Counted from the first letter of the stretch, positions 16,636 to 25,434 are shown. The stretch is 64,000 bases of DNA from Microbacterium salsuginis (GCF_012524205.1 NZ_JABACI010000001.1:1054001-1118000); one strand, 5' to 3'. Notes: generated by a model from the letters alone, not told the origin. Translations and numbers: made by a program.

Positions 16636-18216
16636 ATGCACGGAATCGAGCGCGCGCGCGGCGCCGTCTGGGGAGTGCTCGTGGCGTGCTTGTCGCTCTT
16701 CATCGTCGCCCCATCCGCAGCTGCCGAGACCGGCGACGATGCCGCGATCCCCGAATATCTCGACATCCCTGTCGTTCTGATCGAGACGGGCGGGAGTTTC
16801 CTGCCCGCCACGTACATCTCCGTCAACGGGAGCGACCCGATCTTCGTCTCGGTCGACACCGGCACATCGGGACTCGTCCTCGACCCCGGCGCCATCCAGA
16901 ACCCGGCGACGCCGGTGGTCAACACCGACATCCCCGCGGGTGAGAACTACGACGGCACCAGCGTGAGGGGGTTCCTCGCCCATGCCACGGTGACGATCCA
17001 GGGGGTCGATACCGAGCGCGAGGTCGCGTTCGTCAACGGCACGGAATGCCCGACGGCATGCCCGGGAGCCGGCACCGGCACCAGGGGCGTCCTCGGCATC
17101 GGTCCAGGAATCCAGCACTACCCCGGCGGGGACGCCAACCTGATCTACACGGCCATCGACCAGATGCCGGGACGCCTCGACGAGGGCTTCACCGTCGACT
17201 TCACGGGGTCGAGCCCGCACGTACGACTGGGCCCGATCGGTGAGCCCGCCCCGCAGGACACGGTCATCCAGCGCACGCAGAAGGCCTCCGAGGTGAAGCC
17301 GAATGGGCAGCGGGTCTTTCTCGACCCGATGCTCTGCTGGACGATCACAGCCGGCCCACAGTTCGCGCAGGACTGCAACACCACTGTCCTGGACACGGGC
17401 CAGACCCTGGGGATCATCCACGGCGACGAGTTCGATCCCGTCGTCGATCCATCGACGGCTCCACCCATCCCGGGCTCCGGCATCCAGCTCGAGGGCTGGG
17501 TGAAGACCGGCGCCACGGTTGCATGGTCGGTCTCCCCCACCACGGAGCCGTTCGCCGGGGTGACGCAGGCGGACGCATTGCCGATCCGCTACGGCCAGTT
17601 CACGATCGCGCCCAACATGAATCCCGCCGATGCGATCTTCAACGCCGGCAACCACTTCTACACGCAGCACGTCGTCGGCTTCAACAGCGTCAGCGGGGGC
17701 GTGGTGATCGGTCCGGTGGCCGGCCTGCCGCCCACACCGGGATCCGTCGTCGCACACATCGCCGACGGCGGCGCTGTCACCGTGCGTTGGGCAGACGGCG
17801 AGAGCCACACCGGCGGCGTCACGGGCGCTGCAGCGACGGAGCCGATCACCGGCTTCGTCGTCAGCGCGATCCAGTCCGACGGCACCGTCGTGCAGTCCAG
17901 TCAGGCGGCCGCCGATGCCCGCGACCTGACGCTGGCCGGTCTCTCCTCCGGAGCTTCCTACAGATTTCGCGTCGCAGCGGTGAATGCCGTCGGACTCGGC
18001 CGCGCCGCCGAGAGCGAGCCGGTCGCGCTGCCCGCCTCCCCGGCGTCTCCGTCAGGCACCGGAGGGCGTTCGGAGCTCGCAGCGAGCGGTGGCTCGCCGA
18101 GCGGCATCCTCACCGCAGCGGTCCTGCTCGCCGCGGGGGCTGCCGCCGCCGGTCTGGGCCGCGCTCGGGTGCGCGCGGCGTCCGCGGGCACCGAGGTCAG
18201 GACCGACGCGAGCTGA
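16636..18216 (+). CDS. Secreted pepsin/retropepsin-like aspartic protease with FN3 domain and C-terminal anchor
   Basis: 526 residues from ATG 16636 (GAGAGGAG eight bases upstream). Signal peptide residues 1-30 (core VWGVLVACLSLFIVAPSAAA). Two catalytic-type aspartate motifs are present: FVSVDTGTSGLVL (Asp74) and TVLDTGQTLGII (Asp253). Their 179-residue spacing is close to that of the two Asp residues of pepsins. A fibronectin type III-like domain lies at ~365-470. The C-terminus has ELAASGG, then a hydrophobic helix and a basic tail, resembling a sortase LAxTG-type sorting signal with Ser for Thr. It is therefore predicted to be a cell-surface endopeptidase. It is unlinked in function to its neighbours; proteolysis is inferred from motifs. 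Confidence 0.75.
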   Translation: MHGIERARGAVWGVLVACLSLFIVAPSAAAETGDDAAIPEYLDIPVVLIETGGSFLPATYISVNGSDPIFVSVDTGTSGLVLDPGAIQNPATPVVNTDIPAGENYDGTSVRGFLAHATVTIQGVDTEREVAFVNGTECPTACPGAGTGTRGVLGIGPGIQHYPGGDANLIYTAIDQMPGRLDEGFTVDFTGSSPHVRLGPIGEPAPQDTVIQRTQKASEVKPNGQRVFLDPMLCWTITAGPQFAQDCNTTVLDTGQTLGIIHGDEFDPVVDPSTAPPIPGSGIQLEGWVKTGATVAWSVSPTTEPFAGVTQADALPIRYGQFTIAPNMNPADAIFNAGNHFYTQHVVGFNSVSGGVVIGPVAGLPPTPGSVVAHIADGGAVTVRWADGESHTGGVTGAAATEPITGFVVSAIQSDGTVVQSSQAAADARDLTLAGLSSGASYRFRVAAVNAVGLGRAAESEPVALPASPASPSGTGGRSELAASGGSPSGILTAAVLLAAGAAAAGLGRARVRAASAGTEVRTDAS

Positions 18217-18223
18217 CGCCGGC

Positions 18224-19216
18224 TCACGCGCCGGGCGTTCCGCCGACCCAGACGTACGGCGCGTGCGTCGCGATCCGCCCGGCCGCGACGCGCTCGGCCA
18301 GAATCGCCGCGCCGAGCAACGGGTCGCCCGCGGGAGCGCGCACCTCGACGCCCGGCCGAAGCTCGGTCAGCGCACGTTCGAACGCGAGGGCGAGCGTCTC
18401 GCCGGGACGGAACACGCCACCCGTCGCCGCGACGACGGCTGGCAGCCGCGGGTCGAGCGCGGCGACGGCGCTGCGAGCGGCCTCCCGGCCGGCATGCGTC
18501 ATGATCTCGGTGCCGCAGGCATCCCCCGCTTCAGCGGCGCGAGCGACGTCGGCCGCGAAGGACGCGAGCACGCCGGCCCGGTCGTCGCGCGTGTAGAGCT
18601 GTGCGGGCCATGCGAGCGGCTCGCCGAAGCGCGCTCGGGCCGCGTCGAGAAGCACCTCGCCGGTGGAATCCACGCCATCGTGCGCGCGCATCGCGGCCGT
18701 CAGTCCGTGCATCCCGATCCAGGCTCCGCCGCCTCGATCTCCCAGGAGGTGGCCCCAACCGTCCACGCGGCGCCAGATGTCCGCGCCGTCCGTGCCGAAC
18801 GCGATCGCTCCCGTACCGAGCGCGACGATGGCACCCGGCTCACCGTCGAGGGCACCCAGATGGGCGGTGACCGCGTCGATGGCGACGGCGACCCCCACGC
18901 GGCGATCGGTCAGCGCGGCGACCTCGGCCGCGAGGGCGTCGACCAGGTCCGCGGGCCGCTCGACGAGGGTCGCCACCCCCGTCGCGCCCACGCCGATCCC
19001 GGTCAGCTCGCGGATCCGATCGGGCCACGCCTCAGCCACCCGCCGCACGAGTGCGAGCGCGGCTGAAGGCACCGTGCTGCCCGTCGCCGTCACGCCGATG
19101 GGGTCGCCGGTCAGGACTCCCCCGAGTGTCAGGGCCGTGGCATCCGTCCCCGTTCTCTCCGCCAGGACTGCACGCGTGCCCGAGCCTCCGATGTCGATTC
19201 CGAGGACGACGCTCAC
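18224..19216 (-). CDS. BadF/BadG-type N-acetyl amino-sugar kinase (MurNAc/GlcNAc kinase candidate)
   Basis: 330 residues, the size of BadF/BadG/BcrA-fold sugar kinases such as NagK and MurK. The phosphate-1 motif is GIDIGGSGTRAVLAE near the N-terminus; the phosphate-2/sugar region includes ALGTGAIAFG and GWGHLLGDRGGGAWIG, and an adenosine-site ATGGVF follows. GTG 19216 overlaps the permease stop by four bases, so it is the last gene of the murQ operon. The likely job is phosphorylating imported N-acetylmuramic acid, giving the substrate of MurQ. GlcNAc kinase activity cannot be excluded. Confidence 0.85.
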   Translation of the reverse strand: MSVVLGIDIGGSGTRAVLAERTGTDATALTLGGVLTGDPIGVTATGSTVPSAALALVRRVAEAWPDRIRELTGIGVGATGVATLVERPADLVDALAAEVAALTDRRVGVAVAIDAVTAHLGALDGEPGAIVALGTGAIAFGTDGADIWRRVDGWGHLLGDRGGGAWIGMHGLTAAMRAHDGVDSTGEVLLDAARARFGEPLAWPAQLYTRDDRAGVLASFAADVARAAEAGDACGTEIMTHAGREAARSAVAALDPRLPAVVAATGGVFRPGETLALAFERALTELRPGVEVRAPAGDPLLGAAILAERVAAGRIATHAPYVWVGGTPGA

Positions 19217-20109
19217 TTGCTCATTCCGGCGGTGAGCCCCGACACGATCTGCTTCGTGGCGAACAGGAACAGCACGACGAGCGGGATCGTCGCCAAGGTC
19301 AGCCCCGCGAAGAGCGTCGCCCAGTCGGTCTGATACTCCCCGAAGAACCGGGTGATGCCGACCGGCAGCGTGTAGGCGTCACGATCGCGGATCAGGATCA
19401 GCGGATAGAAGAAGTCGTTCCACACCGGCACGAACCGGAACACGATCACCGTCGCGATCGCCGGCTTGACCAGCGGCAGGTGAACGCGCCAGAACGTCGT
19501 GAACGGACCCGCTCCGTCCAGCCGCGCCGCCTCATCGAGCTCGATCGGCAGCTGCCGGAAGAAGCTCGCCAGCACGAAGGTCGAGAAGGGGATGCCGAGC
19601 GCGGCGTAGACGAGGATCAGGCTCCACAGGTTCGAGATCATGCCGATGGAGTCGAGCAGGAAGAACAGCGGCAGGATCGCGAGGTAGACCGGAAGCATGA
19701 GACCGGAGAGGAACAGCCCCTCGAGCGTCGTGAACAGCTTCGACCGGGTGCGCGCGAACGCGTAGGCCGCGAGGAGCGAGACCGCCGTCGACAGGAGCAC
19801 CGACGCGACCGTGACGAAGATCGAGTTGAAGAAGTACGTCTCGAAGGATGCCGTGACCCAGGCCTTCGGATAGCTCGCGAAGTTCGGGGGCAACGGCAGA
19901 CCGAGCGGATGCTGCGCCATGTCCTGCGAGGTGCGGAGCGAATTCGACACCATGAGCAGCAGAGGCGCGATGGAGATCGCGGCGTACAGCCACAGGAAGC
20001 CGCTCGTCGCGAATCCGCCCAAAGTGGCACGGGGACGCCCGCGACGGGGAGCGGCGCGGCGGTCCTCAGTGGGTGTGCCGGATCGCGGCGGGCTGAGCGT
20101 CGCGGTCAT
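19213..20109 (-). CDS. Carbohydrate ABC transporter permease, MalG-type (murQ locus)
   Basis: 298 residues from ATG 20109, which shares one base with the stop of the upstream permease (TGATG). A Pro/Arg-rich cytoplasmic tail (~30 residues) precedes six membrane helices. The EAA loop is LDEAARLDGAGPFTTFW and the C-terminus is QIVSGLTAGMSK. Together with the MalF-type permease it forms the channel of an amino-sugar importer; the specificity (MurNAc or muropeptide sugars) is inferred from murQ and the kinase. No ATPase gene is adjacent. Confidence 0.9.
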   Translation of the reverse strand: MTATLSPPRSGTPTEDRRAAPRRGRPRATLGGFATSGFLWLYAAISIAPLLLMVSNSLRTSQDMAQHPLGLPLPPNFASYPKAWVTASFETYFFNSIFVTVASVLLSTAVSLLAAYAFARTRSKLFTTLEGLFLSGLMLPVYLAILPLFFLLDSIGMISNLWSLILVYAALGIPFSTFVLASFFRQLPIELDEAARLDGAGPFTTFWRVHLPLVKPAIATVIVFRFVPVWNDFFYPLILIRDRDAYTLPVGITRFFGEYQTDWATLFAGLTLATIPLVVLFLFATKQIVSGLTAGMSK

Positions 20110-20987
20110 CAGACGAGATTCCGTTCTACGCGGCGAAGGAGCACGGTGATGAGGATCGAGACGCCGAAGATGAAGAGGAACAGCAGCGTGGCGATCGCCG
20201 AGCTCGTTCCGATCGCATTGGACGATCCGGATTCGAACGCGGTGCGGTAGAACAGCAGGCTCAGCACGTCGGTCGCACCCGCCGGGTTGCCCTGCGACCC
20301 ACCGAGGGCGTACGGGATCGGGAAGGCCTCCATCGCGCCGATGAAGGTCAGCACGCTGACCGTGCCGATCGCGGGCAGGAGCATCGGCAGCGTGATCGTA
20401 CGGAAGCGCTGCCATGACGTCGCACCGTCGAGTGATGCCGCCTCGTCGATCTCTTCCGGGATGCCCCCGAGCGCGGCGCCGTACAGCAGGACCGGGAACC
20501 CGATCCACTGCCACGCGGTGACGATGACGACGACCCAGATCGCGGTCTGCGGGTTACCGAGCCACGGCTGCGCCAGCGCGTCCAGCCCGACCGCCCGCAG
20601 CACCGCGTTCAACGGTCCGAACAGCGGCGACAGCATGAGCGACCAGAGGTATCCGATCACCAGCGGCGACACGAGATACGGAAGCGTGTACATCGTCTGG
20701 AAGAACCGCTTGAACCGGCGCTGCCGGTGCAGCAGGGTCGCGAGGGCCAGTCCGATCGTGTTCTGGAAAACCATCGCGCCGACGAACAGCAGGATGTTGT
20801 GGACGAACGCGTTCGGGATGTCGGTGCTGTACGGCAGCTGCGTGAACAGCGTCAAGTAGTTGTCGAGTCCGGCGAAGTCACCCCGGACGATGCCTGTCCA
20901 CGAGAAGAACGAATAGCTGAGCGCGGTGAGCAGCGGGTACGCGATGAACACCGCGAACAGCACGAGCGCGGGAAGGACGAAGACCAT
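20109..20987 (-). CDS. Sugar ABC transporter permease, MalF-type (murQ locus), possible N-terminal frameshift
   Basis: From ATG 20987 the protein has 292 residues with six helices, EAA loop IDEAASLDGATSWQRF and MalF-type LGGSQGNPAG. It begins directly in the first helix (MVFVLPALVLF) with no cytoplasmic tail and no ribosome site. The preceding 74 bases encode, in another frame, ATG 21061 MSAIAVPKVRAKRVTTGVTL SRRR, with AGGAG upstream, which is just the missing basic tail. One inserted base in the CGGCGGCGGGC run near 20990 would join them. This is either a sequencing error, a real frameshift, or a start at 20987. Confidence 0.85.
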   Translation of the reverse strand: MVFVLPALVLFAVFIAYPLLTALSYSFFSWTGIVRGDFAGLDNYLTLFTQLPYSTDIPNAFVHNILLFVGAMVFQNTIGLALATLLHRQRRFKRFFQTMYTLPYLVSPLVIGYLWSLMLSPLFGPLNAVLRAVGLDALAQPWLGNPQTAIWVVVIVTAWQWIGFPVLLYGAALGGIPEEIDEAASLDGATSWQRFRTITLPMLLPAIGTVSVLTFIGAMEAFPIPYALGGSQGNPAGATDVLSLLFYRTAFESGSSNAIGTSSAIATLLFLFIFGVSILITVLLRRVERNLV

Positions 20988-21098
20988 GCCCGCCGCCGCG
21001 ACAGGGTCACGCCTGTGGTGACGCGTTTGGCGCGCACCTTCGGCACGGCAATGGCGGACATGGTCTTCGTGGCTCCTAGATGGGTGTGATCGGGCTGG

Positions 21099-22385
21099 TC
21101 ACTCGCCAGGAGTGAACCACTGCGAGATGCCGGCCTGCAACGCCGCAGCGGCGCCTGCCGCGTCGACCTCGCCGAGGAACATCTTCTGGATCTCGGTGCC
21201 GAGGACGGCGGTTCCGAGCGGCTCACCATAACGGAAGTCGACCAGCAGCAGGTACGGGGCCTGGCCCTTCTCGTAGTTGTCCCACGCCTCCTGCATCACC
21301 TCGTCGGAGTAGGTCACGCCGGGGATCGCCGAGAACTGGTTGAGCTCGTCGGCCACCAGCTGCCCGAACTCGGGAGTCGCGAGCCAGTTCAGCAGCTCGA
21401 ACGCGGCTTCCTTGTTCTCGGACTTGGAGTTGACGGCGAAGTTGCCGTCGGCATACGCCGGCGACACCGGTGCGTCGAGCACGGCCCCTTCCGGGAGCGG
21501 CACCTGATACGAACCCAGCTCCAGCTCCGGAGCCTGGTTGCGGAAGGTGGCGATCTCGAACGACCCGCCGGGGAACTGGGCGGCCTGGCCCGACGAGAAC
21601 TGGATCTGGCTGTCGGTGTAGCTGACACCGACCACATCGGGCGTCAGGTACTTCTGCACATCGGTGATCAGCTCCAGCGACGCGACGTAGTCGGGGTCGG
21701 TGAAGTCGGTCTCGCCCGAGAGCACCCTCTGCTCGAACTCCGAGCCGCCGTAGCGGGCACTGCCGATGATGTCGGCGAAGATCGGCAGGATCCAGTCGTC
21801 CTTCGCACCGAGGGCCATGGGCGTGATGCCCGCGGCGAGGAGCTTCTCGTTGACGTCGATGAACTCCTCCCACGTCGTGGGCACTTCGAGACCCTGCTCC
21901 TCGAAGATCTGCTTGTTGTAGAACATCTGCAGGGTCTGCGTCGCCAGCGGCACCGCATACGTCTTGCCGTCGGCCTTGCCCTTGGCTCCGGCCAGGACGC
22001 CTTCGGCGATGTCGTCGAGCCCTTCGACCTCGCCGTCGATCGGCTCGAGCTGCCCGGCCTCGATGTTCGGCTGCAGCTGACCGTACGCGCGCACCATGGG
22101 CACGTCGGGCCCGTCACTACCGGCGAGGCCGGTGGTGAGGATCTGGTTGTACTCGGTGTTCTGGAACGCCTCGAACTCGACCGTGATGCCAGGGTGCTCC
22201 TCTTCGAACACGTCGAAGATCTTGTTGTACGCCTCGACGTCTTCGGTGCGCCACGACCAGACCTTGAGGGTGACCTCTTCGTCGGACCCCTCCTGGTCGC
22301 CGCTGTTGGCACTCGGCGCGCATGCGCTGAGCGCGACGGTGAAGCCGGCGACGAGCGCGGCGGTGGTGAGGATACGTCGCCTCAT
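21099..22385 (-). CDS. Extracellular solute-binding lipoprotein of the murQ-locus ABC transporter
   Basis: 428 residues, with signal peptide MRRRILTTAALVAGFTVA, lipobox LSAC and Cys22, then an acidic linker. SBP_bac_1 features are VTLKVWSWRTEDVEAYN, TTGLAGSDGPDVPMVRAYG, and YAVPLATQTLQMFYNKQIF. ATG 22385 overlaps the murQ stop (ATGA). Downstream come the two permeases and the sugar kinase. By context it captures N-acetylmuramic acid or a MurNAc-containing fragment released from peptidoglycan; the ligand cannot be read from sequence. Confidence 0.9.
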   Translation of the reverse strand: MRRRILTTAALVAGFTVALSACAPSANSGDQEGSDEEVTLKVWSWRTEDVEAYNKIFDVFEEEHPGITVEFEAFQNTEYNQILTTGLAGSDGPDVPMVRAYGQLQPNIEAGQLEPIDGEVEGLDDIAEGVLAGAKGKADGKTYAVPLATQTLQMFYNKQIFEEQGLEVPTTWEEFIDVNEKLLAAGITPMALGAKDDWILPIFADIIGSARYGGSEFEQRVLSGETDFTDPDYVASLELITDVQKYLTPDVVGVSYTDSQIQFSSGQAAQFPGGSFEIATFRNQAPELELGSYQVPLPEGAVLDAPVSPAYADGNFAVNSKSENKEAAFELLNWLATPEFGQLVADELNQFSAIPGVTYSDEVMQEAWDNYEKGQAPYLLLVDFRYGEPLGTAVLGTEIQKMFLGEVDAAGAAAALQAGISQWFTPGE

Positions 22386-23380
22386 TGTGATTCTCCTTCG
22401 GTGTGGGTGGACTGCGGTGGTGATTCATCGGTGCTGTGGATGTCGATATCGGATGCCGCGGCCAGCGCCGCGCGCACGGATCCGTCGTGGTCGTCGAGCA
22501 GCCGGCGCGACGCGCTCGCATCGGTGCCGGCGAGCGCCGAGACGATCGCGGTCTTGAGTTCGCCGTCGGCGGCGGCGAGAACCGCACGGGCGTCGTCCTC
22601 GTCGAGGCCGGCGGCCTCTTGGAGGATCCTCACCGTGCGGCGGCGGAGCTTGGCGTTCGTCGCGACGACCGAGACCATGAGGTTCGACCAGGTCCGTCCG
22701 ACCGCGACCATGAGCGCGGTGGAGAACCCGTTGAGGACGAGCTTCTCCGCGGTGGCGGCCTTCAGTCGCGTCGACCCGGTGAGCACTTCCGCTCCGGTCT
22801 CCAGGACGATGTTCGAATCGGCCAGTGGCGCGAGCGCGGCATGCGGGTTGCTCGAGATCAGCACCGTGTAGGCGCCGGCCGCTCGCGCGGTCGCCAGGGC
22901 ACCGCCCACGTACGGCGTGTTCCCGCTCGCCGCCAGACCGATGGCGACGTCGTCGGCGCCGATTCCCGCCGCGTCTGCACGGCCGTCGGCATCCGAGTCC
23001 TCGGCGTCCTCGACCGCATGGACGAGTGCTCGTTCACCCCCTGCGATATGACCGACGACGCGGCCGGGTTCGAGATTGAACGTCGGCAGGAGTTCGGCGG
23101 CATCGAGAACTCCCAGCCGGCCGGACGTCCCGGCTCCGAAGTAGTGGATGACGCCGCCGCGGCGGAAACGCTCGGCGGCGATGTCGACCACCTGGGCGAG
23201 CTGCGGCAGCACGGCGTCGACGGCGTCGACGGCCACGCGGTCCTGCGCGTTGAGCAGCCGCAGCACCTCGACGCTGGCGAGCGCGTCCAGATCGGTCGAC
23301 GCCGCGAGGCGCGCCTCGGTCGGTGACAGCACGCGGTCATCGCCTTCTGAGCGATCGAGCAAGGATGGTTGCGTGGGCAT
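22382..23380 (-). CDS. murQ: N-acetylmuramic acid 6-phosphate etherase
   Basis: 332 residues, the normal MurQ length, with a SIS domain. The family signature GAGTSGRLGVLDAAE lies at residues 82-96, followed by LLPTF; later landmarks are AIGLAASGNTPYVGGAL and ETGAEVLTGSTRLKA, the second sugar-phosphate loop. MurQ cleaves the D-lactyl ether of MurNAc-6-phosphate to give GlcNAc-6-phosphate and D-lactate in the cytoplasm. ATG 23380 is the first gene of a five-gene operon and lies about 36 bases from the predicted start site. Longer readings through the promoter are rejected. The C-terminal ~40 residues are acidic and probably dispensable. Confidence 0.93.
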   Translation of the reverse strand: MPTQPSLLDRSEGDDRVLSPTEARLAASTDLDALASVEVLRLLNAQDRVAVDAVDAVLPQLAQVVDIAAERFRRGGVIHYFGAGTSGRLGVLDAAELLPTFNLEPGRVVGHIAGGERALVHAVEDAEDSDADGRADAAGIGADDVAIGLAASGNTPYVGGALATARAAGAYTVLISSNPHAALAPLADSNIVLETGAEVLTGSTRLKAATAEKLVLNGFSTALMVAVGRTWSNLMVSVVATNAKLRRRTVRILQEAAGLDEDDARAVLAAADGELKTAIVSALAGTDASASRRLLDDHDGSVRAALAAASDIDIHSTDESPPQSTHTEGESQ

Positions 23381-23422
23381 CGGCCGGGTATGTCCTTCAC
23401 GTCTTCGGGCGGTCGAGAACCC

Positions 23423-23451
23423 AGTATGGACAAAACTGTCGCAATTGTGAA
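23423..23451 (-). promoter_or_regulatory. Predicted promoter of the murQ operon
   Basis: The minus strand shows TTCACA (23446-23451) and CATACT (23423-23428) with a 17-base spacer. The surrounding 70 bases are unusually AT-rich for this genome (ACAAAACTGTCGCAATTGTGAAG, then TTATTTTTTCC). On the plus strand TTATTT (23461-23466) ends eight bases before ATG 23474, which would give a leaderless hydrolase mRNA. Confidence 0.62.
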
Positions 23452-23473
23452 GTCGTTCGGTTATTTTTTCCAC

Positions 23474-24565
23474 ATGCTCGATTTCGATGGGACCGCTGAG
23501 CCGGGTGGGCGTCGTACCGGCGTCGCCGAACTCCTCGAATCGGGCGCATCCCGAGGTGTGTACGGTGCGGCTGCCGTCGTGATCGCGGTGGACGGCGAGA
23601 TCGCCGTCGAGCATTCCGCGGGAAGGACCCGGGTGTGGAACGCACCCGGCGAGCCTGCGGCGGAGCCCGGCGCCGCGGTCGACGCGACGACCCGATTCGA
23701 CCTCGCCTCGGTCACGAAGCTCGTCACCGCCGCGACCCTGCTCACGCTGCTCGACGAGCGCGGTGCCGACCCGTCGATCCCCGTCGGCGAGTTCCTGCCG
23801 GAGTTCCGTCAGGCGAGCCTGCAAGCGATCACGGTCGCGGACCTGCTCAGTCACACCGCCGGCTTCCCCGCCGAATGGCTCGACCGCGCCCCGGACCCCG
23901 GCTCAGTGCGCTTCCGCGCCGGAGCTCGGCCGGTCGAGGAGCCCGGTCGCTCGCACCGCTACTCCTGCGTCGGGTACATCTGGGCAGGTCTTGCCGCCGA
24001 GACGCTCGGCGCAGCATCCCTCGACGTCCTGGCTGAGCGGCACGTGCTCGAGCCACTCGGAATGCACGACACCGGCTACCGCCCCGCCGTGGACCAGCAC
24101 GCCCGGGTCGCCGCGACGGAGCATCAGCCCGGACGCGGGCTCGTGCACGGCGAAGTGCACGACGAGACGGCATGGGCGCTCGGTGGCGTGGCAGGCAACG
24201 CGGGCCTGTTCGGCACCGCGCGGGACCTGCTGAAACTGGCCGAGGCGCTGCGCCTTCCCCCCGGTGAGAGCGCACTCGCCCCGGCCGTCGTGCGCGCGAT
24301 GACCACGCCATCTGCGATCGCCGGTGATGACTACCGCCAAGCGCTCGGGCCACGCATCGACGAGGAGTGGATGCGTGGTCTGCGCTCCCCCGCCGTCGGG
24401 CATACCGGGTTCACGGGCACGGCTGTCGCAGCGGAGGCCGGCGGTCGCCGCTCGGTAGTATTCGTCAGCAACCGGGTACATCCACTGCGAGGTTCGACAG
24501 AGCCGATCCAGGCGATGCGATGCCGGGTCGCCGATGCTGCTGCAGCGCTGGGAGTGGACCCATGA
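23474..24565 (+). CDS. Beta-lactamase-fold serine hydrolase of the MurNAc recycling locus
   Basis: 363 residues from ATG 23474, with no signal peptide, so cytoplasmic. The SxxK motif is SVTK (Ser79, Lys82); the second motif is YSC in place of the usual YxN; the third is HTG (VGHTGFTG). This places it in the class C beta-lactamase/esterase (PF00144) group. It is divergent from murQ and overlaps the RpiR regulator gene. Bacillus subtilis has a beta-lactamase-family amidase beside murQ/murR, so an N-acetylmuramoyl-L-alanine amidase or esterase acting on muropeptide fragments is plausible. No Shine-Dalgarno is seen, consistent with a leaderless transcript. Confidence 0.85.
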   Translation: MLDFDGTAEPGGRRTGVAELLESGASRGVYGAAAVVIAVDGEIAVEHSAGRTRVWNAPGEPAAEPGAAVDATTRFDLASVTKLVTAATLLTLLDERGADPSIPVGEFLPEFRQASLQAITVADLLSHTAGFPAEWLDRAPDPGSVRFRAGARPVEEPGRSHRYSCVGYIWAGLAAETLGAASLDVLAERHVLEPLGMHDTGYRPAVDQHARVAATEHQPGRGLVHGEVHDETAWALGGVAGNAGLFGTARDLLKLAEALRLPPGESALAPAVVRAMTTPSAIAGDDYRQALGPRIDEEWMRGLRSPAVGHTGFTGTAVAAEAGGRRSVVFVSNRVHPLRGSTEPIQAMRCRVADAAAALGVDP

Positions 24566-25434
24566 CCGACGTCTTCGTCTCGCTGCGCCAGCGGATGCCG
24601 TCGCTGTCGAAAGCCGAGAACCGCATCGCCCAGATGGTGATCGACCGACCGTCGATCGTCGTCGAGTCGACCATCACACGACTGGCCGAGCTTGCCGATA
24701 CCTCCCCCACGTCGGTCGCGCGCTTCTGCCGTGCGGTCGGCTTCGGCGGCTACAAGGAGTTCCGGATCGCGATCGCGGCGGCCCACAGCCGGGAGCAGGC
24801 GGCGCGTGAGCTGTTCCGCGTCGACGACGCAGAGATCGACGCAGGCGATTCCGCGCTGGATGTCGTCACCAAGGTCGCGTATCAGGAGGCGCGCGCCATC
24901 GAGGAGACGGCCCGCAGCCTCGACCTCGACGCCCTCGACGCCGTCGTCGGCGCGATCAGCACCGCGAACCGCATCGAAGTCTTCGGCGCAGCGTCGAGCG
25001 GGCTCACCGCACAGGATCTGCACCTGAAGCTCCACCGCATCGGCGTCTCGAGCTTCTGCTGGTCGGATGCCCACCTCGCGCTCACCTCGGCGGCACTGAC
25101 TGGCCCTGGCGACCTCGCCATCGCCGTCTCGCACTCCGGACAGACGCTCGAGGCGAATCAGATCCTCCGTCTCGCGCGCGATCGCGGCGCCACGACCGTC
25201 GCCATCACGAACTACCCCGACTCCCCCCTCTCGGAGCTTGCCGATCATCTGCTCGTGACGAGCGCGCGCGAGTCGCGCTACCGCACCGGCGCGATGTCGA
25301 GCCGGCTCGCACAGATGGCGATCGTCGACTTCCTCGTCGTGCGGCTGCTGCAGGGCCAGATCGACCGCGTCGGCGACCTGCTGCGGCGAACGTACGACGC
25401 GGTGCAAGGGCACCGGCTCGACGGCGGTCGTTGA
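24562..25434 (+). CDS. RpiR/MurR-type transcriptional regulator with SIS domain
   Basis: 290 residues. The N-terminal HTH_6 domain (1-77) contains RLAELADTSPTSVARFCRAVGF; the SIS sugar-phosphate-binding domain (~110-260) has EVFGAASSGLTAQDL and AIAVSHSGQTLEA. ATG 24562 overlaps the hydrolase stop (ATGA), so the two are co-translated. It probably senses MurNAc-6-phosphate or a related sugar phosphate and controls the intergenic region at 23381-23473, as MurR does in other bacteria. Whether it activates or represses cannot be told. Confidence 0.9.
   Translation: MTDVFVSLRQRMPSLSKAENRIAQMVIDRPSIVVESTITRLAELADTSPTSVARFCRAVGFGGYKEFRIAIAAAHSREQAARELFRVDDAEIDAGDSALDVVTKVAYQEARAIEETARSLDLDALDAVVGAISTANRIEVFGAASSGLTAQDLHLKLHRIGVSSFCWSDAHLALTSAALTGPGDLAIAVSHSGQTLEANQILRLARDRGATTVAITNYPDSPLSELADHLLVTSARESRYRTGAMSSRLAQMAIVDFLVVRLLQGQIDRVGDLLRRTYDAVQGHRLDGGR

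Noticed and set aside
22382..23854. Longer murQ reading from upstream of 23380
   Set aside because: The extension crosses the divergent promoter and the start of the serine hydrolase gene; MPTQPSLL is a normal MurQ N-terminus.
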